Below the pieces are notes generated by a model. The model was not told the origin of the DNA and did no database searches. It saw nothing but the letters and a program-made list of their open reading frames with translations. A stretch of DNA of 64,000 nucleotides from Lineus longissimus. Its lineage: Eukaryota > Nemertea > Pilidiophora > Heteronemertea > Lineidae. The position numbers and the translations under genes were made by a program. The DNA lies in NCBI RefSeq assembly GCF_910592395.1, contig NC_088319.1, positions 9,550,001 through 9,614,000 of the forward strand, given 5' to 3'. Positions 46,169 to 56,685 of this stretch are shown here, one piece after another. Each line of letters opens with the position of its first letter. The first letter of the stretch is position 1.

Positions 46169-46489
46169 GTAGGTAGACCTGGCAACGAGTCATTTAGTAG
46201 GGTAGTCTCTAATGTTTGGAACGTTCCAAATGGAACGACCAAAATAAACAGTCTAAACACAGAGTAAAAAAACGAACATGTTTGTTTGTGGAATATTTAT
46301 AGTTATATTATAGTTATAAGTTATATGTTGTTATATAACACATTAAAAGTAGTTTATTTTTACAAATTGATAAATGATTTTAACACTAGTCCACCTGTCA
46401 TTCCGCATTTTATATGAACCAGCAAAACTCCCATCAACTTCGTGCCCATATTATTACACAGGCGCCTGGAATTAGACAGCCACCCTTGC

Positions 46490-46595
46490 CACAGTCGTTA
46501 ATCCTGACAAAAATTCTGGGTTCTCTCCAGGACCAAACCCGGGCCCCATTGTGTGGCAGCCAGCAGTGTTAAATCACTAGGCTATGAGGCTCCTA
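46490..46595 (-). repeat. Third SINE head, degraded
   Basis: The minus strand reads GGAGCCTCATAGCCTAGTGA and CCCGGGTTTGGTCCTGGAGA, the tRNA-like head of the SINE at 2364 with a damaged B box. Body and tail are missing. Confidence 0.8.
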
Positions 46596-46599
46596 ATAG

Positions 46600-48990
46600 G
46601 AGCTTTTGGTAAAGATATTTAATGAATTGAACATGAAAATTACTCATGATGAAATCTCAAAATGTATAAACCGCCTAAAAAGGGGTAAGGCTAGCGGTCC
46701 AGACCTCATTTTGAATGAAATGCTGAAGTCTGGTAAGGATAGCATTATGCCTCTTTTGCAGAAGCTTTTCAATCAGATCCTGGTTTGTGGTAAATTTCCT
46801 AAGGCCTGGAGTGTGAATCTTCTTACACCCATTCATAAGAAGGGTGACATCCACATCCCAGCAAACTACAGGGGCATTGCGGTGGGAAGTCATTTGGGGA
46901 AATTATTTTCTTCTGTCCTCAACGCAAGATTGATGAAATTTGCTGAAAATAATAACCTTCTACCCAAGTCTCAGATTGGATTCAGACCGAAATACCGTAC
47001 TTCTGACCATGTTCTTGCTCTTAAAACTTTAATAGACAAATATGCAATAGGCCCCAAGAAATATATTTATTTGCCTGCTTCGTTGATTTCAAAACTGCCT
47101 TCGACACCATCTCCAGAACTGCCTTAATCTATAAGCTGCTGTCAGCTGGCATAGGTGGCAACTTTCTTAATTGTATCCAAAATATGTATAAAAATGTTTC
47201 CTACTCCATTAAGGTTAATGGCGCTTGTAGCCCAAATTTTAACTCAAATGTGGGCGTTAAGCAAGGTTGCGTGCTGAGCCCCCTATTGTTTAATTTATAT
47301 GTTCGTGACCTGCCAGAGATTTTTGACGCAACTTGTGATCCTATCACTTTGTTACACCCAGAATTGAGCTGTCTTATGTTTGCGGATGACCTTGTGATCC
47401 TCTCAGAGTCTTTTAAGGGTTTACAAAATTCACTCAATAAATTAGAAACATACTGTGACAAGTGGGGCCTTTCTGTCAACCTCACAAAAACTAAAATTCT
47501 CATTTTTAACAAGACTGGGTATCCTATTAAAAAATATACTTTCACTTACAAGGGCGAGTACCTGGATGTCGTCCAATCTTATTGTTACCTGGGTATAGTT
47601 TTCTCCTCCTCTGGTTCGTTCAAACCAGCTTGTAAGAGACTTTGTGACCAGGCTCTCAAGGCCATGTTCAAAATAAGACAGCTCGACTTGAGAACTCTAT
47701 TCCTACTGCACTTAAACTATTCAACAGTCTGATTGTACCTATATTATTGTATTGTTGTGAAATATGGAGTCCCTATTTCCTGAAAGGGCTCAAAAATGAT
47801 AATTTTCTAACTATTTGTGAAAATCTACCTGCTGAGAGTATCCTCATAAGATTTGCAAAATATTTACTGGGTGTCCGGAAGAATGCCACCACTTCTGCAG
47901 TAAGAGGCGAACTTGGTCTCTTCAGTCTTCTCATCCACTCCCTCATACATGCATCTAAGAACTGGCTGCGTCTTTGTAAATTTGACAGATCATCTATTGT
48001 ATATGAAGCATATCTTACTTCCTATGCTGGCCAAAGCAACGGCAAAACCGATACATGGGCCGGGTTCATTAAGAAACTTCTTGTTACTTTTGACCAGCAG
48101 GAATGTTGGAACAACCAAGGGGCTGTCAACCCCAAAAAGATATGCAACCAACTATATAAAGCAATCCCTCCACTCCAAATTTACCTCAGAATGGTCCGTC
48201 TCTGTTGGTCTTGCCAATAGTGCCTCGACCAACACCAATGTTAAAGATAAACTTAGAAATTATAAGCTCTTCAAATCTGATTTGTCCTTAGAAAACTACT
48301 TGATCTTCACCCCACTATTTTCAAAAAGAAAAGAATTCACTAAATTTAGAATAAGTGCCCACAATTTACAAATAGAGGTTGGGCGTCACCTTAAACCAAA
48401 AAAGCCAGTTGAGCAGAGACTATGTTTGAACTGCGAGTATAATAAAGTAGAAGACGAGAAGCATCTATTACTGGAATGTTCCTTGTATAACCAAGAAAGA
48501 ATTGATCTCTTTGCCTCATTGAATTCGTTCACATCTTTCCAGTCCCTTAATAACGAGCAAAAATTCTCCTTTCTTATGTCATACAATCACGGGGACTCAG
48601 AAATTGGTAAATCTGTTATCAATTTTATAATAGCCTGTCTCAATAAAAGAGCACTCAAGAATCCTACCTAATAATTCTAGTTTTCAAAAATTCTACCCGG
48701 TATTCTAGTTAGTCACAGGATAGATCGATTCTTTCTGACTAGGCCTACTGGTACTAGATAGTATTTAACAATATTATTGTAAATTATTGTATGGCTTCCC
48801 TTGGAGTGAATAGAACGTTCTATTTACTCCAACGTTCTGTTCACTCCAAGAGCTTCCGAACAATTTCACCGGTCTCCGTCTTGTACATTCATGTAACGTT
48901 AATTTGTGTATCATTGTGTGTTCTACTGTTGCATTGTCTATCTTGTTAGATTGAGCAATAAAATTACTTACTTACTTACTAAAATTACTT
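46600..48990 (+). mobile_element. LINE (CR1/L2-like group), 5' truncated
   Basis: It starts inside the RT domain and ends with AATAAAATTACTTACTTACT near 48958-48985, a short-repeat tail typical of CR1/L2-like LINEs. A 20-bp hairpin around GGAGTGAATAGAACGTT lies in the 3' part (48799-48849). It lies inside the intron-3 TIR element. Confidence 0.82.
46606..48671 (+). pseudogene. LINE reverse transcriptase, frameshifted
   Basis: Blocks in order are GKASGPDLILNEML, LLTPIHKKGD, ANYRGIAVGS, SQIGFRPKYRTSDH, then (after a shift near 47075) DFKTAFDTI, NVGVKQGCVLSPLLFNLYV and the catalytic LMFADDLVILSE. After shifts near 47740 and 48200 come SLLIHSLIHASKNW and a Cys/His end CLNCEYNKVEDEKHLLLEC. At least three frameshifts make it inactive. 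No endonuclease is present. Confidence 0.85.
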
Positions 48991-50061
48991 ACATTTCACA
49001 AAATGATCTCAACTAAATGGTAGTCTCTAATTTTTGGAACGTTCCAAATGGAACGATCCAAATGGAACGACCCAAAATTAAATGGAACAACCCAAAATCT
49101 GCCAAATTGTAACTTTCCGCACGGAATTAGAATCAATTTTGCTTAAAACAGATTGTATTTATCCCGATATACATGCAGGAGGTTTTTTTTCGCCCTCAGA
49201 CTAGTAATTTTGGAGAAAAAAAACAACCGTTCAGCGTTACCACCTTGGCATTCCACAATCTATATGCAACCACGAGACCTCGTGCCTAGGAGGCCAATCA
49301 ATCGACGTCATCGAGCCTTGATTCGGGACAGACCGTTGAAAAACAATGCTCGACTGTAAAAATGGGCAGCCATAGCCTCTTGACATTGGTGTATTAGAAT
49401 CCGGCGGTTTACTCAGTTGTTGTAGTTCGCACAAAGTGTGGTAAATTGGTGACTGTATTGAATATTTCTCTAGTTTTGGGATTCAAATCAAGTAAATAGT
49501 AGATACATAACATTTCGGTATCAGTACCAGGCACTAACAGACTTTATAAAGAAGTTTTATATTTTTTCGAGGCGCATGAATTGGCGGGAATTTGATGTTC
49601 AGTCATGGCGTATCCGATCTACAGATGGACAGGAGTGTTTACATTATGCACTCTCCAAAACATAGGTCAGTAAACTCTGCCACGGAGAGTGGGAGGCCAT
49701 GTAGACCATTAGTTTCTAAAATGGCACCAGGGTTGATGCCTGGGTTGAAGCCTTTTGTTAAAGGGATCGTGACCATGGTGTGGGACTGTCGTGAATTTAG
49801 AGTTGAACAAATTATTAATGAAACCTCAAAGATATCTATGAAGGTGTCAGCAGTTTTAGACTCCAAACATACAAATGTACATTGGGTAGCATAACAATAG
49901 TTCATTGCTTGGAGCCTGCATATCTAACATGATTTCATCACGGATGGTACTCTAAAAATGGCAGTAATGCTGAAAGCAAGCACAGTCTTTATCACAAATT
50001 GAACCGCCGATGTCACGTTATCAGCAGTCTGTCGTTTCAAAGAAGTTATTCTGGTTCATGA
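48991..50061. other. Interior of the intron-3 TIR element
   Basis: It contains a second copy of the element's end at 49022-49080. A 100-codon frame at 49592-49894 has no recognisable domain and is covered by opposite frames; I do not call it a gene. Confidence 0.45.
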
Positions 50062-50408
50062 GCCTGTCTAATTCCAGACGCCTGTGTAATAATATGGGCA
50101 CGAGGTTGATGGGAGTTTTGCTGGTTCATATAGAATGCAGAATGACAGGTGGACTAGTGTTAAAATCATTTATCAATTTGTAAAAATAAACTACTTTTAA
50201 TGTGTTATATAACAAAATATAACTTAAAATATTCCACAAACAAACATGTTCGTTTTTTTACTCTGTGTTTAGACTGTTTATTTGGGTCGTTCCATTTGGG
50301 TCGTTCCATTTGGAACGTTCCAAACATTAGAGACCACCCAAGCAGAAGGGCGTTCCAAGCATTAGTCATGTCAATCCACTATTCAAACATAGTATCTGTC
50401 TTTTTCAG

Positions 50409-50474
50409 GTCCCCCTGTTGGAAGCTGGTGATATCATCATTGATGGCGGGAACTCTGAATACACAGACACCAAT
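50409..50474 (+). CDS. PGD: PGD coding exon 4
   Basis: Twenty-two whole codons (residues 90-111), with acceptor TTTTTCAG and donor GTAAGT. It encodes GDIIIDGGNSEY, whose GGNS segment belongs to the cofactor and substrate loop in this family. The same TIR element that fills intron 3 ends about 69 bp before this exon. Confidence 0.95.
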
Positions 50475-51127
50475 GTAAGTTATTAACCCTTTCAGTGGGT
50501 ACCCATTAGATAGCGGTGGTTAAAAGTCAGGGACAAGTGTGGCTGATTAAGAATTTTGAAACAAGGGAGTAGGCCTACTGTCCTTTCAATCAGAGGTGGG
50601 ATTTCAATGTCATGAACGATTTTCATATAATTTTTGATTCACACTCTCGGCAGGCTGTGACTCACTTATCCAAGAATGCCCAGTCAAAAAAACCTCATTT
50701 ACAACTTTCTGGCCTTGCTTTCACCTTCAGTTTTTCCTTCGAAAAGAAGAAGCGGTGTGTGCACATCTCAACCCTCACGATTACTCATGGAATTAACGCC
50801 GCACTGGCGGGTCTATGAGACTCGGAGGTTTGAGCTAAAATAAAGTGTAGGCCCGAATCTGATGAGGCGCTTGGAAATTGAAGTTCCATCTGACTGTCTC
50901 GATTTCAGTATAGGGACCCAACACTACAGTGTAGTGTTAATTTCAATTCTGTCACGCAAGACCTGCTGAAAACTCTCTTCATTCCATCGACTCCATCACA
51001 GCACGTGCAACTTGATTGCGCTGTCTGTATCTTGATAAAAAAATAAATACCCCTGCATATGATACATGCAACATTGTAATCAAGCTATGTTAAAATCTAC
51101 TGTCCATATTTTAAAACACTTTTTCAG
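50475..51127. other. PGD intron 4 (653 bp)
   Basis: GTAAGT to TTTTCAG. No repeat or gene is recognised. Confidence 0.8.
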
Positions 51128-51246
51128 AGACGTTGCAGGGACTTGAAGGCAAAGGGCCTCCATTATGTTGGATCAGGTGTGAGTGGTGGTGAGGAGGGTG
51201 CCAGGCATGGCTCCAGCCTGATACCGGGCGGTGCACCGGAGGCATG
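51128..51246 (+). CDS. PGD: PGD coding exon 5 (family signature)
   Basis: The exon runs from acceptor TTTTCAG to donor GTAAGT and encodes residues 112-150 plus two bases of Trp151. It carries [12 protein letters not shown], the 6-phosphogluconate dehydrogenase signature in which Ser-Gly-Gly contacts the substrate. Its last ~77 bases and its donor have been copied 11 times in tandem immediately downstream (51258-52253). The exon 4-to-5 and 5-to-6 junctions both keep the frame. Confidence 0.95.
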
Positions 51247-51257
51247 GTAAGTGTGAT

Positions 51258-52253
51258 GGATCATGTGCAAGTGGTGGCGAGGAGGGTCCAAAGTATTGCG
51301 CCAGCCTGATGACGAGCGGTGCACTGGGGGCATGTAAAGTGATGGATCGGGTGTGAGTGCTGAAGAGGAGGGTGCCAGGTATTGCCCCAGGATGTGCACC
51401 GGAGACATGGTAAGTGATGCATCAGGTGCAATTGGTGGTGAGGAGGGTGCCAGGTACGGCCTCAGCCTGATGCCAGGCGGTGCACCAGAGGCATGGTAAG
51501 TGATGGATCAGGTGTGAGTGGTGGTGAGGAGGGTGCCAGGTATGGCCCCAGCCTGATGCCGGGCTCTACACTGGTGCATGGTACATGTAAGTGATGGACC
51601 AGGTGTAAGTGGTTGCGAGGACCGCAGAAGGGTGCAAAGTATGGCCTCAGCCTGATGCCGGGTGGTGCAGAAGAGGTATGGTAAGTGATGGATCAGTTGT
51701 GAGTGGTGGCGAGGAGGGTGCACCTGAGGGCCGGGCGGTGCACCGGGGAATGGTAATTTATGGATCAGGTGTAAGGGGTAGCGAGGAACGGAGAAGGGTG
51801 CGAAGTATGGCCCCAGTCTGATTCTGGGTGATGCACCGGAGGCATGGTAAGGGATGGATCAGGTGTAAGTGGTGGCGAAGACCGGAGAAGGGTGCAAAGT
51901 ATGGCCCCAGCCTGATGCCGGGTGGTGCAGCAGAGGTATGGTAAGTGATGGATCAGGTGTGAGTGGTAGTGAGGAGGGTGCCAGGTATGCCCTAAGCCTG
52001 ATGCCAGGCAGTGCATCATCAGAGCCATGGTAAGTGATGGATCAGGAGCTATACAAATGGTTTTATCTTCAAGGTGCTGCAAACGTATTGTGTAAGTGGT
52101 TGTAAGGAGGATACCAGGTATGGCCCAAGCCTGATGCAGGCCGTCAACATTAGGCATGGTAAGTGATAGCTCAGGTGTAAATGGTGGCGAGAGGGGTGCA
52201 AAGTATGGGCCTAGCCTGATGCCGGGCGGTGCACCGGAGGCATGGTAAGTGAT
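51258..52253 (+). repeat. Exon-5-derived tandem array with repeated splice donors
   Basis: Eleven diverged copies of the 3' part of exon 5 plus the first bases of intron 5 follow one another. They start near 51258, 51344, 51419, 51504, 51595, 51690, 51762, 51856, 51950, 52039 and 52168. Spacing is about 72-95 bp, except one unit of ~129 bp with an insertion. Each unit begins like GGATCAGGTGT and ends like CATGGTAAGTGAT. Eight of the eleven keep GTAAGT, and several also carry GTGTAAGT near the start. No unit has a convincing acceptor, so these are probably not exons. A few units share variants (for example GGAGAAGGGTGC in units 7 and 8), which points to spread within the array. Confidence 0.9.
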
Positions 52254-52572
52254 GAGATTGAACGTCATCTCTGGCCAGTTCCTAAAATAGATTGTGACTC
52301 GAGGTAGGGACGTACCTTGGTCAGAAATGTACCATAAACAGCTGTAATCACATCGCATTGGCCTTGACATTAAAACATTTTAACAACTAAAGAAATACAT
52401 GTTATTACGTTTTTGATTTGCAGGAGCTTAATTTACTTTCCATCCTTACGTCGTTTGGGCTACATCGACATCAACTAACGACGACCACTGACCTGAATAC
52501 ACTATTTGAATTTCACAGCGAAGGAGAGACATTTTTCTGCCCTTTAAAAAAATTGTGGTATTTTTGCTTCAG
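52254..52572. other. PGD intron 5, part after the tandem array
   Basis: About 320 bp of ordinary sequence with a pyrimidine-rich run leading to the exon 6 acceptor. Confidence 0.7.
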
Positions 52573-52774
52573 GCCCCATCTAAAGCCAATCTTCCAATCC
52601 ATTGCCGCTAAAATCGGCAAAGAACCATGCTGTGATTGGGTTGGCGACGAAGGGGCAGGACATTTCGTCAAGATGGTCCACAACGGTATCGAGTATGGCG
52701 ACATGCAGCTGATCTGTGAGGCATATCACTTGATGCGTGAAACGCTTGAAATGACGCCTCCCGAGATGGGTAAA
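52573..52774 (+). CDS. PGD: PGD coding exon 6 (catalytic Lys and Glu)
   Basis: Acceptor TTGCTTCAG, donor GTGAGT. The first base completes Trp151; the 67 codons are residues 152-218. It contains [16 protein letters not shown] and GIEYGDMQL, holding the Lys (about 184) and Glu (about 191) that act as base and acid in this enzyme family. One residue is missing relative to vertebrate PGD just before EPCCDW, which is a tolerated loop position. Confidence 0.96.
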
Positions 52775-53174
52775 GTGAGTTACTTTTTCATATCTGACTT
52801 TATGCAGGACACTATTTAATTCGCTCTCAATTACAAACAATTTCTGCCACAAATCAATAGACACATGTTTTCAGTGAGTATGAGATGCAAGAACTGTTAA
52901 ACAATTCAATGAACACTTAGATATTGGACACTTCGTGAATTCTGTCGACAAAACTACCCAAAACTATGGCAAATCCTGGCAGTCACTTTGAAATAGGGTC
53001 CATTGAACTGCTCTGAAATAATGTGCAATGTAGGAGTCTAAAGGAATTAAATAGATTTTATATCATAAACACACAGTGATTGCAATTTTTAATGCACCAC
53101 AAGAAACAAATAGTGCACAGTCTGTTGGATTGAAATAATTATGTTTATTTTACAATTTACTCGATTATTTCCAG

Positions 53175-53300
53175 GTGTTTGAGGCATGGAACAAAACAGA
53201 GTTGGACTCCTTCCTTATTGAGATATCTGCTTTAATTATGCAATACAAAGATGACAAGGGTGAATACTTGGTGGAAAAGATACGCGACTCCGCTGGACAG
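53175..53300 (+). CDS. PGD: PGD coding exon 7
   Basis: Forty-two whole codons (residues 219-260), with acceptor TTTCCAG and donor GTGAGC. It encodes WNKTELDSFLIEIS and ends in KIRDSAGQ, part of the all-helical domain that builds the dimer and active site. Confidence 0.95.
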
Positions 53301-53700
53301 GTGAGCGCAATTTGGATTGACTCAAAGCATTGTTTTGTTGTGATTGTTCAGCTTTGTTTACGTTTGTTGAAAAAAGCATTGCGTTTATTGATATAGGTTG
53401 TATCGTCTTTGAATAATAACGTGCTTACGATATTGATCATTTTATTGTCACCATGCCCAAACTTAACCCTTTAACTGCCGAATATTTTAACTTATTTTTG
53501 TAAAAAACTAGCTTAAACAGATCCTCGAAACTGCCATAGAAACGAAATACGAAATACGAAATGTTATTGCGCTCTAACCACGATGTGCGCGGGTATATAG
53601 AGGGGCAAAATTTTACAAAAGTATATATAGTGTTGCATTTTTTGATTACAGTATGAACACAAGATGACATTTATGATGTAGTGGATGAAAAAAAAATGTA
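53301..53700. other. PGD intron 7, first part
   Basis: AT-rich sequence with GAAATACGAAATACGAAATG direct repeats near 53544. Nothing coding. Confidence 0.5.
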
Positions 53701-53719
53701 CATAAACTACATAAACGAA

Positions 53720-54371
53720 AACTACTTCTAATAACTATGGAATGTCAGGAAGGAGGGCATATTCCTTCAAGCCTTTCTGTATTAATTTGGCTAATCTTAT
53801 AATGTGGCCTTTATTTTTAGAGTTAAATAATTTTGACATGTTTCTTGGATGTTGTAAAATTTTTGGGGGAATAAGCCCTCTCCGTAGATGATCTATCGCA
53901 GGACATTATTCGAAAATAAAATGAAATTCATTTCCAGTTCTTGTGAGATTACATGTTGTGCAAAACTTTTCACGTATTGGAGTTGTAATATTTTTCCGGG
54001 AGTTGATTGGTAGGTAACTTGTATGAGCAAGTTCTAAAGTCTACAAAAGTGGTACATGAATGTTCTGGTAGAACATGAAAGTGTCCTCATTGTTGATCAT
54101 TGCTGTCCAGTCTTGACCATTCTCAGTTTTGCTAACATCTTTAAAGGGAAACAACCCAACTCACCATATCACACTGTGTTATGTTTGTATTTGCTTGTAC
54201 AGGTAATTAATTTACAAAACCTTGTCTGAACTTTCTCAAAAATAACAAAAGATTCGAACCCACATACCTCAGGTCAGTAGTGCTCAGATCCATATAATAA
54301 AATTTGTGCAACACATGCGTCAAAAAGGTTTAACATGGTATCAAATGGTAGATCTAACCTTCTACCTTTTT
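53720..54371 (-). pseudogene. LINE C-terminal fragment, split by a TIR repeat
   Basis: On the minus strand the frames read LFDACVAQILLYGSEHY (after-RT block), TTPIREKFCTTCNLTRTGNE, FHFIFE-CP with a stop, then HLRRGLIPPKIL and IIRLAKLIQKGLKEYALLP. This is the usual LINE end with a Cys/His motif. It is the continuation of 55407-55925, separated by the GGCTCACCG element. Confidence 0.8.
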
Positions 54372-55406
54372 GGCTCACCGCAGGGGAGTCTATACAACAC
54401 TGCTGTGTCCGTCCGCCGTTGTCGTCGTTTCCGTCGTATCCTGCTTCAAAACAGCGGCACGTTTCTTAACCGCTAGGGCTATGAACTTGAAACTTTTTAC
54501 ACAGGACCCTCCAGGTCAGGTGACCACTGGCAATGACTTTCGGTCCGATCTAATTCTTGACCTGGCAACCAGGGGGCCAGAAGTGGAAACCTAAAAAGTG
54601 TGATATCTCTCTTATGAATAACTCGTTTTCAATAATATTTTTATGGTAGGTTCTCCTAGCAAGGATACATCACATATCGTACCGGTTTTTGATTTAACCT
54701 AATTTTCAAGGTCACAGAGTTCAAGTGGTGTAAATTGGCCGTTTGAGTGTAACTATGGCACTTTTCTTAACCGCTAAAGCTAACTTGAAATTTGGTACAC
54801 CTGACTCCATATGTCGTATAACCGCTGACACTGAATTTCGGTCTGATCTGATTCTTTACTTGGCTATCAGGGGCCAAAACTAAAAAAGTGACTTGTTTTT
54901 GATGATGTCCTTATGGTCGGTTCTCCTAGCAAGGATGCATCACATATCATACGGGTTTTTGATTGAACCTAATTACAAGGTCACGTAGGTCAAATGGCGT
55001 AAATTGGTCGTTCGAGTGTAACTATGGCCCGTTTCTTAACCCCTAAAGCTATGAACTTGAATTTTGTTACGCATGACTTCGTACGTTATGTAACCTCGGA
55101 CACCGAATTTCGATCTGATCTGATTCTCGACTTGGTCACCAGAAGGCCAAAAGTAAAAAGGTAAAAAGTGCAATATCTTGCTTATTAGTGACTTGTTTTC
55201 AATGATATTTTATGGTAGGTACAAACAACGATATATCACATGTCATACCAACTTTGGTTTGACCTATATACTAGACATGTATACTAGCCTGTTTCGTTAC
55301 CAGGATGAATTCCTAACCGCCTAATATCTCTACGGTAAGCACAATGGCTCTTGGCCGTTTCACTGTATAACTGCATACATCGCTCTTGCTGCCTTATCGG
55401 TGAGCC
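54372..55406. mobile_element. GGCTCACCG TIR repeat, complete copy (1035 bp)
   Basis: Perfect 9-bp inverted ends GGCTCACCG (54372-54380) and CGGTGAGCC (55398-55406), with a T-rich flank CTTTTT on both sides as possible target duplication. The interior is three ~280-bp sub-repeats with CGTTTCTTAACCGCT, TATGAACTTGAA and TCAAGGTCACAGAG phrases. No protein is encoded. It splits a LINE frame exactly within YLGIVF. Confidence 0.85.
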
Positions 55407-55925
55407 CTTTTTTTGCCTTGGAAAAGTTACCGTTCCCTTAAAAAAACAATACCCAAGTAAAGGTATTCTTCAACACGTTCTAAGTAAGAATCTCCAGACT
55501 TGAAGATTGGTATGTTGCTTACGCGAGCTTTAGATTTAGTGATGACCATAACCTTTGTTTTACCTTTTTTAACCTGAAGTTTGTTACTGATGCAATAGTC
55601 GTATAAGCTATATTTCTTCTTCACTATCGGTCATAAATACAGTGTCGTCGGCATATATCAAGATTAACAATTTCATGAAGACCTCAACTTCACCTATTCT
55701 TGCATCCTTATCTAGCTGTTCAATGAGTTTCAAGCCAACCTCACCTCTCTCTTTGAAAAACGCATCCATATCGTATAGAAAAGTTGAGAAGAGTAGAGGC
55801 GACAAATTTTCTCCCTGTCTCACTCCAACATTCGAATTAAAATATCTCGAGTTGTTACCATTATGTAGCGAGGTCATTTTGTATTTGGGCCTAATTTTTT
55901 GTTACTGTGTACTTGTTCTGTGACC
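55407..55925 (-). pseudogene. LINE reverse transcriptase fragment
   Basis: The minus strand reads NVGVRQGENLSPLLFSTFL, the catalytic LILIYADDTVFM and KLQVKKGKTKVMVI, and ends YLGIVF where the TIR repeat inserted. A frameshift lies near 55620. The 5' end stops at a small inverted repeat (GACCAGATTGA / TCAATCTGGT, 55922-55950). Confidence 0.85.
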
Positions 55926-56500
55926 AGATTGAACTGAGCCTCAATCTGGTGTCACAAAATTCCAAGATGTCAACCATGACCATGTTTTTTCATTTTCTCC
56001 ATTTAAATTCCATTTTATTCCAATTTTAAAGTGATGTACCTGGCTATGTCTTTCCCAATGACTCCAACTCAATAGTATTAAACCCCCCTGTTCAAAACAC
56101 CCCTCGCGGTCAGCAATGCAGTCAGTCTGGGTCTTTAATGGCCAACTCGGCTCATATATGAAGGATTGGGGGTCTTTATCAAAGGTAACGGGAAAATAAC
56201 ATAAAAATCCTAAGCAAAAATGTGCATTTGTCATGACTATCGAACACTTTCTATGAAATTGCAAGTGCCAAAAAATGATGGTCATAAAGCAAGGTTCATG
56301 GGCTCATGTGAATTTTTAAAAAGGCACGTGAAATAAAAAAGTGATTTTTGGACCTTTTTAAAGATGTTTGTTCATAATGAAGGGATGGAATAAGGTGTAT
56401 CCAAATACAACAGATATATGACCAACTAAATATACCATATTCTGCTGAAAACCGACGCATTCAAATATCTTATTTTATCACTGTGATATTTTTTAAAAAC
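55926..56500. other. PGD intron 7 sequence, no feature
   Basis: No gene or shared repeat is seen; the 114-codon frame at 55941-56285 has no recognisable domain. Confidence 0.45.
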
Positions 56501-56509
56501 GGTGGACAT

Positions 56510-56685
56510 TTTCTTTCTGGTAGGACTATACCTATCCTGGGTGGAGAGAAGCAAGTAGGGTTAAGTGCCATGCCCAAGGACACAAATATGAAACAGTGTT
56601 GATCCGTCTAAGTATCGAACCTACGACCACCTCGTTATAAGCCTGGCGCTCTATCCACTCTGCCACTGAACCCCAAAGGTGGCAG
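56510..56685 (-). mobile_element. tRNA-derived SINE of another family
   Basis: The minus strand starts with a tRNA-like head (A box TGGCAGAGTGG, B box GGTTCGATAC). It continues GTGTCCTTGGGCATGGCACT and CTTGCTTCTCTCCACCCAGG, a body block widespread in invertebrate SINEs. It is unrelated to the SINE at 2364. Confidence 0.75.

Larger units (their letters stand above)
46200..50339. mobile_element. Large TIR element filling PGD intron 3
   Basis: Arms of about 280 bp (46200-46480 and 50062-50339) are inverted repeats. They begin GGGTAGTCTCTAATGTTTGG and carry the palindrome GGAACGTTCC followed by AAATGGAACGACC motifs. A further copy of the same end is at about 49022-49080. The element holds a SINE head and a LINE. 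No transposase is seen. It leaves only ~31 bp before it and ~69 bp after it in the intron. Confidence 0.85.

Noticed and set aside
49592-49894. 100-codon frame inside intron 3
   Set aside because: No domain is seen, opposing frames of similar length exist, and it lies inside a non-coding TIR element.
51765-52370. 201-codon frame on the minus strand
   Set aside because: It is the antisense of the exon-5-derived tandem array; the apparent repeat protein comes from the repeated DNA.
56610-56685. tRNA gene on the minus strand
   Set aside because: The boxes are present but stems are poor, and a conserved SINE body follows directly.
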